From Saccharopolyspora erythraea NRRL 2338 (lineage in GTDB: Bacteria > Actinomycetota > Actinomycetes > Mycobacteriales > Pseudonocardiaceae), in assembly GCF_000062885.1 (NCBI RefSeq), contig NC_009142.1, forward strand, positions 4,887,584 through 4,951,583: a stretch of DNA of 64,000 bases, given 5' to 3'. Under the pieces are notes generated by a model. It was not told the DNA's origin. It did not search any database and worked only from the letters and a program-made list of their open reading frames with translations. The position numbers were made by a program, and so were the translations under genes. This document shows positions 18,268 to 26,713 of this stretch, piece after piece (positions within the stretch are counted from its first letter, which is position 1; each line of letters begins with the position of its first letter).

Positions 18268-18284
18268 AAGCGGCGTAGCCGCTT
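18268..18284 (-). other. Hairpin in the benB-benC intercistronic gap
   Basis: AAGCGGC / GCCGCTT form a 7-bp stem with a 3-nt loop, 43 nt before the benC ATG. With the hairpin at 18402-18419 it makes the 223-bp benB-benC gap structured. Possible RNA processing or attenuation site. There is no U-tract. Confidence 0.4.
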
Positions 18285-18401
18285 GGCCCACCCCCGCAGC
18301 CGGCACCGCGCGGGTTCTCAGGCGTTCTCTGGCGAGGACAGCGTTTTCGTGGCGTATGGGTGATACGTGAGAAAAAGATTCCGGAGCCAGAGGGCGTCTG
18401 A

Positions 18402-18419
18402 GGTTCCGCCACCGGAACC
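18402..18419 (-). other. Hairpin just downstream of benB
   Basis: GGTTCCG / CGGAACC form a 7-bp stem with a 4-nt loop starting about 30 nt after the benB stop codon. It may stabilise the benAB message or partly terminate it, so that benCD is made in lower amounts. Confidence 0.4.
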
Positions 18420-18448
18420 GCTACGCAATGCGAGTTCAGGACCGCCTC

Positions 18449-18967
18449 TCAGAAGTGGTAGACGTCGACGACGTGGTGGATGTAGTCGTTCTTCAGCACC
18501 ACGGTCTTGCGGCGGATCAGCGGAGCCTCGCCGGAGAAGTCGATCGTGTAGAACGACGTCCCGTAATAGGGGTCTACGGTCTTGTACCGGAAGTACATGG
18601 TGTGCCAGTTGAACCGCACGTCCACCAGGTCGCCGCGGCGCTCGATGACCTCGACGTTGCTGATGTTGTGGCTCGTGCGGGGTTCGGGGATCGACGTGGC
18701 GCTGGAGCGCTCGGTGCGGATGCGGAAGACCCGGTCCTCCAGGCCGCCCTTGTTTGGGTAGTAGATCAGCGAGATGTCGGTCTGCGGGTTCTCGGTCAGC
18801 AGGTCGTCGTCGCCCCAGGACGGCATCCAGTAGACGACGTCGTCGGCGTAGCAGTCGAGCCACTTCTCGAACTCGCGGTCGTCGAGGTAGCGGGCCTCGC
18901 GGTAGAGGAACTGCTCGATGTCGTTCTGGGTGATGCCGGTGGTCGGGGCGTCTGCGGTGGCGGTCAT
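18449..18967 (-). CDS. benB: Benzoate 1,2-dioxygenase small (beta) subunit
   Basis: A 172-residue SnoaL/NTF2-fold beta subunit of a ring-hydroxylating dioxygenase: EQFLYREARYLDDREFEKWL, then CYADDVVYWMPSW, the salt-bridge string TSHNISNVEV and a C-terminal KTVVLKNDYIHHVVDVYHF segment. It forms an alpha3beta3 hexamer with BenA and has a structural role. ATG 18967 has AGGAG about 8 nt upstream and follows benA by only 11 bp. The next gene (benCD fusion) is 223 bp downstream. Confidence 0.95.
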   Translation of the reverse strand: MTATADAPTTGITQNDIEQFLYREARYLDDREFEKWLDCYADDVVYWMPSWGDDDLLTENPQTDISLIYYPNKGGLEDRVFRIRTERSSATSIPEPRTSHNISNVEVIERRGDLVDVRFNWHTMYFRYKTVDPYYGTSFYTIDFSGEAPLIRRKTVVLKNDYIHHVVDVYHF

Positions 18968-18978
18968 CGCGGTACTCC

Positions 18979-20373
18979 TCACGCGTTCTCGGAAACGAGG
19001 GCTGCGGCGTCCTGGCCGGACCGGCGCTCCTCCCGGTCGACCGCCGCGCGCATGGTCTGCAGCCAGTAGCCGTGCTGCACGGGGTAGAGGCCCTCGTCCT
19101 CGTTCTTCTGCCCGGCCGAGAGCACGTCGTGCATACCCAGCGACTCCGCGACCTCGTCCGGACCGCTCAACCAGTGCCGCGCACCGCGGCTCATGTCGTT
19201 CCACGGCGCCGCGCCCGCGCGGAAGGTGAGCTGGCAGGAGCGGAACTCCTCGAGGTCGTCGGGGGTGGCCATGCCCGAGGCGTTGAAGAAGTCCTCGTAC
19301 TGCCGGATCCGGTGCGCCCGCGCCTGCGCGCTCTCGCCCTTCGGGGCGATGCAGTAGATGGTCACCTCGGTCTTGTCCGGCGCGATCGGGCGGAAGTGGC
19401 GGATCTGCGTGCTGAACTGGTCCATCAGGTACACGTTGGGGTACAGGCACAGGTTGCGGGACCCCTTGACCATGAACTCGCCCTTGGCGTCGCCGAACTC
19501 ACGCCTGAGCTCGTCCATCCGGTTCCACAGTGGACGATCCTGCGGGTTCGCCGCCCACGTCCACAGGCACAGGTGGCCGCGGGGGAACGACCAGTAGCCG
19601 CCGCCGGACTTTCCCCAGCCCCCGGCGTCGAGGGCCTTGGTGTCGTTCTTGGACTCGCCCGTGCCGCGCCGCGCGGTGGTGGCCGCGTAGTTCCAGTGCG
19701 TGGCGGTGACGTGGTAGCCGTCGGCGCCGTTCTCGGCCTGCACCTTCCAGTTCCCGTCGTAGGTGTAGGTCGAGGCGCCGCGCACCATCTCCAGGCCCTC
19801 CGGGGACTGGTCGACGAGCATGTCGATGACCTTGGTGGTGTCGCCGAGGTGCTCGGTCAGGCTCGGCACGTCCGGGTTCAGGCTGCCGAACAGGAACCCG
19901 CGGTAGCCGTCGAACCGGGCGACCCTGGTCATGTCGTGCGAGCCACCGGTGTCGAACGACTCCGGGTAGCCGGCGCCGTCGGGGTCCTTGACCTTGAGCA
20001 GCTTGCCGTCGTTGCGGAACGTCCAGCCGTGGAACGGGCACGTGAGGGTGAGCCGGTTGTCGGTCTTGCGGCGGCAGACCATTGCGCCGCGGTGCGCGCA
20101 CGCGTTGACCAGGCAGTGCAGCTCGCCGTCGCGGTCCCGGGTGATGACCACCGGCTGACGTCCCATGTAGGTCGTGAAGTAGTCACCCGGGTCGGGGATC
20201 TGGCTCTCGTGCGCGAGGTAGATCCAGTTGCCCTCGAAGATGTGCTTCATCTCCAGCTCGAAGATCTCCTCGTCGGTGAAGATCCGGCGGTTCGCCCGGT
20301 ACACGCCCGCGTCGTGGTCCTCGACCACGGCGTCGGCGAGAACGGCTCGGAGATGGTCCAGCGTCTCGGTCAT
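18979..20373 (-). CDS. benA: Benzoate 1,2-dioxygenase large (alpha) subunit
   Basis: A 464-residue Rieske non-haem iron oxygenase subunit. The Rieske 2Fe-2S site is [11 protein letters not shown] followed by [10 protein letters not shown] (Cys-His ... Cys-His). The catalytic domain contains [16 protein letters not shown], giving the mononuclear-iron histidines. It converts benzoate plus O2 to cis-1,6-dihydroxycyclohexadiene carboxylate, with electrons from the BenC part of the downstream fusion. ATG 20373 has GGAGG 4 nt upstream. The longer frame upstream is not needed. It is divergent from catR across the 20374-20627 control region. Toluate or anthranilate as alternative substrates cannot be excluded. 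Confidence 0.95.
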   Translation of the reverse strand: MTETLDHLRAVLADAVVEDHDAGVYRANRRIFTDEEIFELEMKHIFEGNWIYLAHESQIPDPGDYFTTYMGRQPVVITRDRDGELHCLVNACAHRGAMVCRRKTDNRLTLTCPFHGWTFRNDGKLLKVKDPDGAGYPESFDTGGSHDMTRVARFDGYRGFLFGSLNPDVPSLTEHLGDTTKVIDMLVDQSPEGLEMVRGASTYTYDGNWKVQAENGADGYHVTATHWNYAATTARRGTGESKNDTKALDAGGWGKSGGGYWSFPRGHLCLWTWAANPQDRPLWNRMDELRREFGDAKGEFMVKGSRNLCLYPNVYLMDQFSTQIRHFRPIAPDKTEVTIYCIAPKGESAQARAHRIRQYEDFFNASGMATPDDLEEFRSCQLTFRAGAAPWNDMSRGARHWLSGPDEVAESLGMHDVLSAGQKNEDEGLYPVQHGYWLQTMRAAVDREERRSGQDAAALVSENA

Positions 20374-20627
20374 GGGTCCTCCAACGGCCTCGATCGGCTC
20401 TGATCGGCCTGGCTGCGGCCCGTGGCCGCCTGGCATGACCGCAGACCATGGCAGGAGGTGGCGGCGGTCACACCAGGTGAATGCCTAGTCCTGACCCAGG
20501 GTGTAATTAATCGACGTCATTTATCAATCATGCGAAAACGACTCCTTGTCCTGACTCAATTTCGGTACCTACCGTTCATCCAGCGAGGCACCGGCACGTC
20601 GGCTTGGAGCTGGAGGGAGGTCCGACG
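20374..20627. promoter_or_regulatory. ben/cat divergent control region with a 14-bp direct repeat at 60-bp spacing
   Basis: The 254-bp gap between benA and catR holds an unusually AT-rich core (about 20500-20535, GTGTAATTAATCG and CATTTATCAATCAT). It is flanked by two nearly identical direct repeats, CCTAGTCCTGACCC at 20484-20497 and CCTTGTCCTGACTC at 20544-20557 (12 of 14 identical). The exact 60-bp offset is about six helical turns, so both sites face the same side of the DNA. They are candidate binding sites for the BenR- or CatR-like protein. Confidence 0.55.
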
Positions 20628-21536
20628 ATGGAACTGCGTCACCTGCGCTACTTCACCGCGGTGGCCGAGACTTGCCACTTCGGCCGGGCCGCCGAGCGGC
20701 TGCACCTGGCGCAGCCGGCCCTCTCGCACGCCATCCGGCAGCTGGAGGCAGAGCTCGGCGCGCCCCTGTTCACCCGCACCACGCGCCAGGTGCGGCTCAC
20801 GCCGGCCGGCGAGTTCCTCCTCGGCGAGGCGCGGCGGGTGCTCGGCGCGGTCGACGACAGCGTGCGCGGCGTGCGCCGCATCGCCGACGGCCGCGGCGGC
20901 CTGCTCCGGGTCGGCTTCACCGGCACCGCGGCGTTCTCACAGCTGCCCAGGATCGCCCGCGTGGTCAGGCGCGAGCTGCCCGGTGTCGCGCTGGAGATCC
21001 ACTCGGACCTGCTCACCCCCGCCCAGTGCGACGGGCTGCGCGCCGGCGACCTCGACCTCGGCGTGCTGCGCCCGCCCGCACGGGGCGACGGCATCGAGCT
21101 GCACACGATCGAGGTCGAGCCGCTGATCCTGGCCGTACCCGCCGACCACCGGCTCGCGGTCGAACCGGAGCTGTCCGTGGCCGACCTCAGAGCCGAGGAC
21201 TTCGTCGTCTACGCCGGCAAGGACTCGGTGGTCAACGACGCGGTGCTGCGCAGCTGCCAGGCCGCGGGCTTCAGCCCGCACCGCGAGCACGAGGCGGCGG
21301 GCACCGCCGTGCTGCTCGCACTGGTCGCCGGCGGCCTCGGCGTCGCGGTCCTGCCCGCGCCGGCCCGCGCGCTGCCGCTGGCCGGGGTCGTGTTCCGCGA
21401 CCTCGCCGACGCCGGCAGCGTCGAGCTCGCACTCGCCTGGCGGCGCGACGACGACTCCGCACTCCTCCGGTCGGTCCTCGACGTCCTCGAGACCGCCCTG
21501 CCCGCCGAACCGCACCCCAGCGAGGTCCGAGCATGA
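20628..21536 (+). CDS. catR: LysR-type regulator of catechol genes (CatR/BenM-like)
   Basis: A 302-residue LysR regulator. The N-terminal winged helix is MELRHLRYFTAVAETCHFG, then RAAERLHLAQPALSHAIRQL. The effector domain carries LLRVGFTGTAAFSQLPRIAR and DLDLGVLRPP, the pattern of the CatR/BenM/CbnR group that senses cis,cis-muconate. GGAGG lies 8 nt before ATG 20628. Its stop overlaps the catB start by 4 bp (ATGA), so it is co-transcribed with the genes it presumably activates. This is unlike the usual divergent catR-catB arrangement. Confidence 0.88.
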   Translation: MELRHLRYFTAVAETCHFGRAAERLHLAQPALSHAIRQLEAELGAPLFTRTTRQVRLTPAGEFLLGEARRVLGAVDDSVRGVRRIADGRGGLLRVGFTGTAAFSQLPRIARVVRRELPGVALEIHSDLLTPAQCDGLRAGDLDLGVLRPPARGDGIELHTIEVEPLILAVPADHRLAVEPELSVADLRAEDFVVYAGKDSVVNDAVLRSCQAAGFSPHREHEAAGTAVLLALVAGGLGVAVLPAPARALPLAGVVFRDLADAGSVELALAWRRDDDSALLRSVLDVLETALPAEPHPSEVRA

Positions 21537-22636
21537 AGATCACCGGCATCGAGGCGATCCCCTTCGCCATCCCCTATCGCAAGCCGCTCAGGTTCGCCTC
21601 GGGCGAGGTGCACGCCGCCGAGCACGTGCTCGTCCGGGTGCACACCGACGACGGGGTCGTGGGGGTGGCCGAGGCACCGCCCCGGCCGTTCACCTACGGC
21701 GAGACCCAGGCCGGGGTGGCCGCGGTGATCGAGAAGATCTTCGCGCCCCAGCTCGTGGGGCTGAGCCTGCTCGAACGCGAGACCATGGCGGCCCGGCTGG
21801 CCCGCACGGTGGGCAACCCGGCCGCCAAGGCCGCGATCGACATGGCCGTGTGGGACGCGCTGGGCCGCACCCTGGACGTGCAGGTCACCGAGCTGCTCGG
21901 CGGCTACACCGACCGGATGCGCGTCTCGCACATGCTCGGCTTCGACGAGCCCGCCGCCATGGTCGCCGAGGCGGAGCGGATGCGCGCCGGCCACGGCATC
22001 ACCACGTTCAAGGTGAAGGTCGGGCGCCGCCCGGTCGCCCTGGACACCGCGGTGGTGCGGGCACTGCGCGACGGGCTCGGCGACGACGTCGAGCTCTACG
22101 TCGACGGCAACCGCGGCTGGACCGCCGCGGAGTCGGCGGTGGCGATGAAGGAGATGGCCGACCTCGGCCTGCTCTTCGCCGAAGAGCTGTGCCCGGCCGA
22201 CGACGTGCTGGGGCGGCGCTGGCTGGTGTCGCAGCTCGACGTGCCGTTCATCGCCGACGAGTCCGCCGTCACCCCGGCCGACGTGACGCGGGAGGTGCTG
22301 GCCGGCTCGGCGACCGCGGTCAGCGTCAAGACCGCGCGCACCGGCTTCACCCGCTCGCAGCGCGTGCACCACCTCGCCGAGGGCCTCGGCCTGGAAGTCG
22401 TGATGGGCAACCAGATCGACGGCCAGCTGGGGTCGGTCTGCACGGTCGCGTTCGGGGCGGCCTACCGGCTCACGTCCCGGCGCGCGGGCGAGCTGTCCAA
22501 CTTCCTCGACATGAGCGACGACCTGCTCACCGAGCCGCTGGACATCCGCGACGGCGAGCTGGCCATCCGCCCGGGTGCCGGGCTCGGGGTCGACATCGAC
22601 CCCGCGAAGCTCGAGCACTACCGCCAGGACGCCTGA
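21533..22636 (+). CDS. catB: Muconate cycloisomerase
   Basis: A 367-residue enolase-superfamily enzyme. The N-terminal capping domain is followed by a barrel with the catalytic KVK (TTFKVKVGRRP, near residues 163-167). The metal ligands are the Asp of LYVDGNRGW, the Glu of FAEELCPADD and the Asp of FIADESAVTP, and the second acid/base Lys is in AVSVKTARTGF. It converts cis,cis-muconate to muconolactone. Part of catR-catB-catA-catC. Confidence 0.94.
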   Translation: MKITGIEAIPFAIPYRKPLRFASGEVHAAEHVLVRVHTDDGVVGVAEAPPRPFTYGETQAGVAAVIEKIFAPQLVGLSLLERETMAARLARTVGNPAAKAAIDMAVWDALGRTLDVQVTELLGGYTDRMRVSHMLGFDEPAAMVAEAERMRAGHGITTFKVKVGRRPVALDTAVVRALRDGLGDDVELYVDGNRGWTAAESAVAMKEMADLGLLFAEELCPADDVLGRRWLVSQLDVPFIADESAVTPADVTREVLAGSATAVSVKTARTGFTRSQRVHHLAEGLGLEVVMGNQIDGQLGSVCTVAFGAAYRLTSRRAGELSNFLDMSDDLLTEPLDIRDGELAIRPGAGLGVDIDPAKLEHYRQDA

Positions 22637-22664
22637 CCCGAACAGAAGCAACGAGGAGGACCCC

Positions 22665-23522
22665 ATGTCCACCACCCACGACGCGCCCACCGCGGCCGCC
22701 TCCGGCGCAAACGCCACCGAGCGGTTCAAGTCCGACAAGACCTCGGGCGTCTCCGCCACACCGTCGGAGCGCGTGGACCTGCTGGTCCGCGAGGTGCTGG
22801 AAGCGGTCCACGCGACCATCCGCAAGCACAAGGTCACCTACGACGAGTACAACGCGCTCAAGTCGTGGCTGATCGGCGTCGGCGAGGACGGCGAGTGGCC
22901 GCTGTTCCTGGACGTGTGGGTCGAGCACGTCGTCGAGGAGGTCGCCACCGAACACCGCGAGGGCAACAAGGGCACCATCGAGGGCCCCTACTACGTGCCC
23001 GGCGCACCGCAGCGGGGCGCGCGCGGCGCGGTTCCGATGCGGAACGGCGAACCCGGCACGCCGCTTGTCTGGAGCGGCCGCGTCACCTCGACCGACGGCA
23101 GCGCCCTCGGGCAGGCGTCGATCGAGCTGTGGCACGCCGACGCCCACGGCCTGTACTCGCAGTTCGCACCCGGCATCCCGGAGTGGAACCTGCGCGCCAC
23201 GTTCTCCACGGACACCGACGGCACCTTCGAGATCACCACCGTCCGGCCCGCGCCCTACCAGATCCCGACCGACGGCGCGTGCGGCAAGCTGATCGCCGCC
23301 GCGGGCTGGCACGCCTGGCGCCCGGCGCACCTGCACGTCAAGGTGTCCGCGCCGGGGCACGAGCAGCTCACCGCGCAGCTGTACTTCCCGGGCGACGAGC
23401 ACAACGACGACGACATCGCCTCCGCGGTCAAGCCGGAACTGGTGCTCGCGCCGAAGCCCGCGGGCGACGGCCGCGGCGAGACCGTGTCCTACGACTTCGT
23501 CCTCGCCCCGGTGCGGAACTGA
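22665..23522 (+). CDS. catA: Catechol 1,2-dioxygenase
   Basis: A 285-residue intradiol dioxygenase. After an N-terminal helical dimerisation region, the Fe(III) ligands are visible: a Tyr in EGPYYVPGAP, the second Tyr in RPAPYQIP, and two His in WHAWRPAHLHVKV. SIELWHADAHGLYSQF is the usual intradiol signature block. It cleaves catechol between the hydroxyls to cis,cis-muconate. ATG 22665 with GAGGAGG upstream, 28 bp after catB. The length fits catA rather than a hydroxyquinol dioxygenase. Confidence 0.95.
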   Translation: MSTTHDAPTAAASGANATERFKSDKTSGVSATPSERVDLLVREVLEAVHATIRKHKVTYDEYNALKSWLIGVGEDGEWPLFLDVWVEHVVEEVATEHREGNKGTIEGPYYVPGAPQRGARGAVPMRNGEPGTPLVWSGRVTSTDGSALGQASIELWHADAHGLYSQFAPGIPEWNLRATFSTDTDGTFEITTVRPAPYQIPTDGACGKLIAAAGWHAWRPAHLHVKVSAPGHEQLTAQLYFPGDEHNDDDIASAVKPELVLAPKPAGDGRGETVSYDFVLAPVRN

Positions 23523-23553
23523 CGAGCTCGCCGCCCTGATTGGAGACTCACCC

Positions 23554-23844
23554 ATGCTGTTCCACGTCCGGATGGATGTGCACCTCCCCCACGACCTCGA
23601 CCCCGACGTCCGCGCCGACACCGTGGCCCGCGAGAAGGCCTACAGCCAGCGGTTGCAGCGCGCCGGGAAGTGGCCGCACCTGTGGCGCATCGCGGGTGAG
23701 TACTCCAACATCTCGGTCTTCGACGTCGACTCGGCCGACGAGCTGCACGACCTGCTCTCGGCCCTGCCGCTGTTCCCGCACATGACCATCAAGGTCACGC
23801 CGCTTGCCACCCACCCCTCCAAGGTGACCGACGCGCTTGTCTGA
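23554..23844 (+). CDS. catC: Muconolactone delta-isomerase
   Basis: A 96-residue ferredoxin-like fold enzyme: MLFHVRMDVHLPHDL at the start, the Glu/Lys-rich REKAYSQRLQRAGKWPHLWR in the middle and the conserved ALPLFPHMTIKVTPLATHPS end. It converts muconolactone to 3-oxoadipate enol-lactone as the last cat-specific step, and works as a decamer in known examples. It lies 31 bp after catA and is convergent with the diguanylate cyclase gene 36 bp further on. Confidence 0.95.
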   Translation: MLFHVRMDVHLPHDLDPDVRADTVAREKAYSQRLQRAGKWPHLWRIAGEYSNISVFDVDSADELHDLLSALPLFPHMTIKVTPLATHPSKVTDALV

Positions 23845-23880
23845 GAGCGGACGACTACGGGCCGGAAACCGAGGGCCCCT

Positions 23881-25125
23881 CTATCCAGAGCGCTGCTTGC
23901 GCGCGTACATGTCGCGGTCGGCGCCCGCCAGCAGGTCGCGGGAGGTGGCCGAGGCGTTGCGGGTGGTCGCCAGTCCCACGCTGGCGGCCAGGTCGATGCG
24001 ATGACCGGCAGCGGTGGCGGTCCGGTTCAGCCGGTGGGTGATCCGGGCGTGCAGTGCCTCGGCCTCGCAGTCGTCGGAAACGCTGGCGAGCACGACGAAC
24101 TCGTCGCCTCCGGTGCGGGCCACGGTGTCACTGGGGCGCACGCTGCCCTGCAGCTCGCGGGCCGCGGCCTGCAGGACCTGGTCACCGGTCTGGTGCCCGT
24201 AGTCGTCGTTGATCTCCTTGAACCGGTCGAGGTCGACCAGGAACACCGAGAGCACGCCTCCCCGCTCGCCGAGCTCGGCGAGCTCGTGCTGGAAGCGGTC
24301 GATGAGCAGCGCGCGGTTGGCCAGGCCGGTCAGCGGGTCGTGCAACGCCATGCGGGTCAGCTCGGCCAGGCGTTCCTCGCTCACCCGCCCGTCGTCTCCG
24401 AGCGCCTCGTACTGCCCGACCATGTAGACCGGCCGCTCCTGGACCCCGCGCACGACGCTGACGCGGGCCAGCATCCAGAACGGGTGCCCGTCGCGGTGCC
24501 GCAGGCAGATGTCCACGCTGCCGGTCTCGACGCGGCCCTCCCGGAGGTCGGCGTTCAGCTTCTCCACCGGTCTCCGGTAGCCGTAGTAGAGCATGTCGAT
24601 CCCGCGCCGTCCCACCAGCTCCTCGCGGGAGTAGCCGACCATCTCGCAGAGCCTGTCGTTGACCTCCACGAAGTGCGTCTGCATGTCCAGCAACGCCATG
24701 CCGATCGGGGCGTGCGCGAGGGTGCGCCGCCAGAGCAGCTCGGACTCCTTGCGCGCGGTGATCTCCTGGATCTGGCACAGCAGGAACACGGGCCGGTCGT
24801 CGCGGTGCCGGATGAGGGAACTGGTCACCAGTACCCAGATGACCGTGCCATCGGCACGCACGAAGCGCTTCTCCACCTCCGCGGACCGCTGGGAGCCGGC
24901 CAGCATGCGCTCGATCGCCTGCCGGTCCAGCATCGGGTCGTCCGGGTGGGTCACATCGCGCGCAGCGCGACGCAGCAGGTACTCGGCGTCGTAACCGAGC
25001 AGGCTGCACAGCGCCGGGTTGACGTAGACCAGGCGTCCCCGCAGATCGACGATCGACACGGGGCCCGCCGCCTGGTGCAGAACGGTTCGCCACGGGACTT
25101 CGTCGGTCAGCGTGGAACTGTCCAT
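23881..25125 (-). CDS. PAS-PAS-GGDEF diguanylate cyclase, paralogue of the 4.7-kb gene
   Basis: A 414-residue cytosolic cyclase. PAS 1 spans about 10-120 (VSIVDLRGRLVYVNPALCSL), PAS 2 about 130-240 (APIGMALLDMQTHFVEVN), and the GGDEF domain about 250-410. The catalytic GGDEF at 339-343 is intact and the inhibitory RPSD is at 330-333. Domain order, the VPWRTVLHQAA start and the MVGQYEALGDD linker match the protein at 4716-5987, so the two arose by duplication. PAS 2 residues differ, which suggests different signals. No haem- or flavin-binding residues could be assigned with confidence. Confidence 0.93.
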   Translation of the reverse strand: MDSSTLTDEVPWRTVLHQAAGPVSIVDLRGRLVYVNPALCSLLGYDAEYLLRRAARDVTHPDDPMLDRQAIERMLAGSQRSAEVEKRFVRADGTVIWVLVTSSLIRHRDDRPVFLLCQIQEITARKESELLWRRTLAHAPIGMALLDMQTHFVEVNDRLCEMVGYSREELVGRRGIDMLYYGYRRPVEKLNADLREGRVETGSVDICLRHRDGHPFWMLARVSVVRGVQERPVYMVGQYEALGDDGRVSEERLAELTRMALHDPLTGLANRALLIDRFQHELAELGERGGVLSVFLVDLDRFKEINDDYGHQTGDQVLQAAARELQGSVRPSDTVARTGGDEFVVLASVSDDCEAEALHARITHRLNRTATAAGHRIDLAASVGLATTRNASATSRDLLAGADRDMYARKQRSG

Positions 25126-25165
25126 CGGCTACCTGCAAACAGTAGTGCGCGCGCCTTCCACCCCC

Positions 25166-25190
25166 GTGTACCCGCTACCGGCGAGTACAC
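25166..25190. other. Inverted repeat upstream of the second cyclase
   Basis: GTGTACCCGC and GCGAGTACAC are separated by 5 nt and differ by one wobble position. They lie 41-65 bp before the cyclase start, in the divergent gap with the HAD gene. Possible operator. Confidence 0.4.
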
Positions 25191-25322
25191 GCCGCTCCCG
25201 CGTGAGTCTTCTGGCTGCCATGGCGACCTGAAAGCCCGCGTGCCGCGCACCTGCGCAGGCCGTTTCGCCCGCGCCCGCACCGGGTAGGCCCCCGAGGAAC
25301 GCGATCGGAGGTGGGTCTTTTC

Positions 25323-25982
25323 GTGCCTGACACGGCGGTGTTCGACATCGACGGGACGCTGGTGGACTCGAACTACCAGCACGCGCTGGCCTGGTTCCGG
25401 GCCTTCCGCCGGTTCGACCTGACCATGCCGGTGTGGCGTCTGCACCGGGCCATCGGCATGGGCGGCGACCAGTTCGTGCAGCACGTCGCCGGAGAGCGGA
25501 CCGAGCGCGAACACGGCGACGACCTCCGCAAGGCGCACGGAGACGAGTTCGACCAGCTCGTCGACGAGGTCCGGCCGCTCGAAGGGGCACGGGACCTGCT
25601 CGAGGAAATCCGGCGCCGGGGCTTCCGGCTGGCGCTGGCCACCTCGGCCAAACGCGCCCACGCCGAACACTTCCTCGACCTCCTCGGCGGCAGCACCGTC
25701 GCCGACGACTGGGTGACCTCCGCGGAAGTCGAGCGGACCAAGCCGGCACCCGACCTCATCGACGCCGCCATGCACGCCGTCGAGGGCCGCAGCGCGGTCT
25801 TCGTCGGCGACTCGGCGTGGGACTGCTACGCCGCCGGCCGCCTCGGCATCCCCACCCTGGGCGTGCGCACAGGCGGATGGGCCGCCGCCGAACTGTTCGA
25901 CGCCGGCGCCAGCGCCGTGTACGACTCCCTGCCGCAGCTGCGATCCGCGCTGGACCACACCCCGCTGGCGGCAGCCGACTGA
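25323..25982 (+). CDS. HAD-family phosphatase (PGP/beta-PGM-like)
   Basis: A 219-residue HAD hydrolase with a helical cap. Motif I is AVFDIDGTLVDSN, motif II is LALATSAKR, motif III contains the Lys in ERTKPAPDLI, and motif IV is VFVGDSAWDCYAAGRLGIP. It resembles phosphoglycolate-phosphatase and beta-phosphoglucomutase-like proteins; substrate is not assignable. GTG 25323 is chosen with GGAGG 11 nt upstream. GTG 25311 overlaps that site and is less likely. Divergent from the cyclase and convergent with the trypsin remnant. Confidence 0.85.
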   Translation: MPDTAVFDIDGTLVDSNYQHALAWFRAFRRFDLTMPVWRLHRAIGMGGDQFVQHVAGERTEREHGDDLRKAHGDEFDQLVDEVRPLEGARDLLEEIRRRGFRLALATSAKRAHAEHFLDLLGGSTVADDWVTSAEVERTKPAPDLIDAAMHAVEGRSAVFVGDSAWDCYAAGRLGIPTLGVRTGGWAAAELFDAGASAVYDSLPQLRSALDHTPLAAAD

Positions 25983-25994
25983 CCAGTGTTCCGA

Positions 25995-26205
25995 GTGCCG
26001 AGGCCGGGCAGCTTCCCCCGGTCGACCCGCGACGACGTGCGCGTGTGGCTGTGCAGCAGCGGGAAGTCGGCGACGGCCGCGGTCTCGCCGTCGACCACGT
26101 GCGCCAGGTGGCGACCACCTCGGGCGCGACCAGGAAGCCGGCGCCGAGGACCCGTTCTCCCGCGCAACCGGACCAGTGCCGAGTCGAGGGTCCGCCCACG
26201 GCCCG
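25995..26205 (-). pseudogene. Remnant of a trypsin-like serine protease, twice frameshifted
   Basis: Directly after the Trypco1 stop, the minus strand encodes TLDSALVRLRG in one frame (about 26191-26159). It continues as ERVLGAGFLVAPEVVAT in a second frame (26157-26107), then returns to the first frame with AHVVDGETAAVADFPLLHS. Restoring one base at about 26106 rebuilds a Thr-Cys-Ala-His catalytic-histidine motif. The pieces match the first about 70 residues of the trypsin-like proteases that accompany Trypco domains. The catalytic Asp and Ser and everything downstream are missing; the sequence runs straight into the end of the convergent HAD gene. Confidence 0.7.
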
Positions 26206-26529
26206 CTATGAGTTCTCGTCGACCCCGCTCCACTCCAGGGTGACGTTGAAGTTCGCCTCGCCGGCGGACTTCGCCACCGCCAGGCTCGCCTCACCGGTGA
26301 CCTTGATCCCGAACTGCACGTTGACCTTCGACGGCGGCTGGTCCATCGCGCGCAGCTGGCCGAGCACCGCCTCGGCCGCCGAGCGGATGCCGCCCATGGC
26401 CTTCTGCACCGTCTCCGACGCCTGCACGACCCTGCCCCCGGCTCCGACCGGGATCGCACCGCGGCCCTCCGCCGACTCGATGAGGACCTCGCCGCCATCC
26501 TCCAGCGGCATGCTGACCAGCTGTGCCAT
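26206..26529 (-). CDS. Trypsin-co-occurring domain 1 (Trypco1) protein
   Basis: A 107-residue single-domain protein: MAQLVSMPLEDGGEVLIES at the start, central VVQASETVQKAMGGIRSAAE, and the conserved end VNVQFGIKVTGEASLAVAKS followed by EANFNVTLEW. This is the CU044_2847/Trypco1 family, which accompanies trypsin-like proteases in predicted actinobacterial and cyanobacterial conflict systems. The partner protease survives here only as a broken remnant just downstream. Function of the orphan domain is unknown. Divergent from the aldo/keto reductase gene (184-bp gap). Confidence 0.85.
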   Translation of the reverse strand: MAQLVSMPLEDGGEVLIESAEGRGAIPVGAGGRVVQASETVQKAMGGIRSAAEAVLGQLRAMDQPPSKVNVQFGIKVTGEASLAVAKSAGEANFNVTLEWSGVDENS

Positions 26530-26713
26530 TTCCTGCGCTCCCGTGCTCGGGAATGGTGGACCTGATCGAAACTAGCCGGAGATCCATTGCCACAGGGCCA
26601 CTTCCGCCGCACCGCTGCGCCGGGCGCGCTCTCCCGGCAGCGGTTTGCTGTTCGCCCGCGGGCGGGTAGGGCGGACTGGACGGATTTGTCCGCGCCCGGA
26701 AGTGGAGGCGACT

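Noticed and set aside
23845-23880. Rho-independent terminator between catC and the cyclase
   Set aside because: GGGCC...GGCCC can pair over only 5 bp with no U-run, so it is not convincing.
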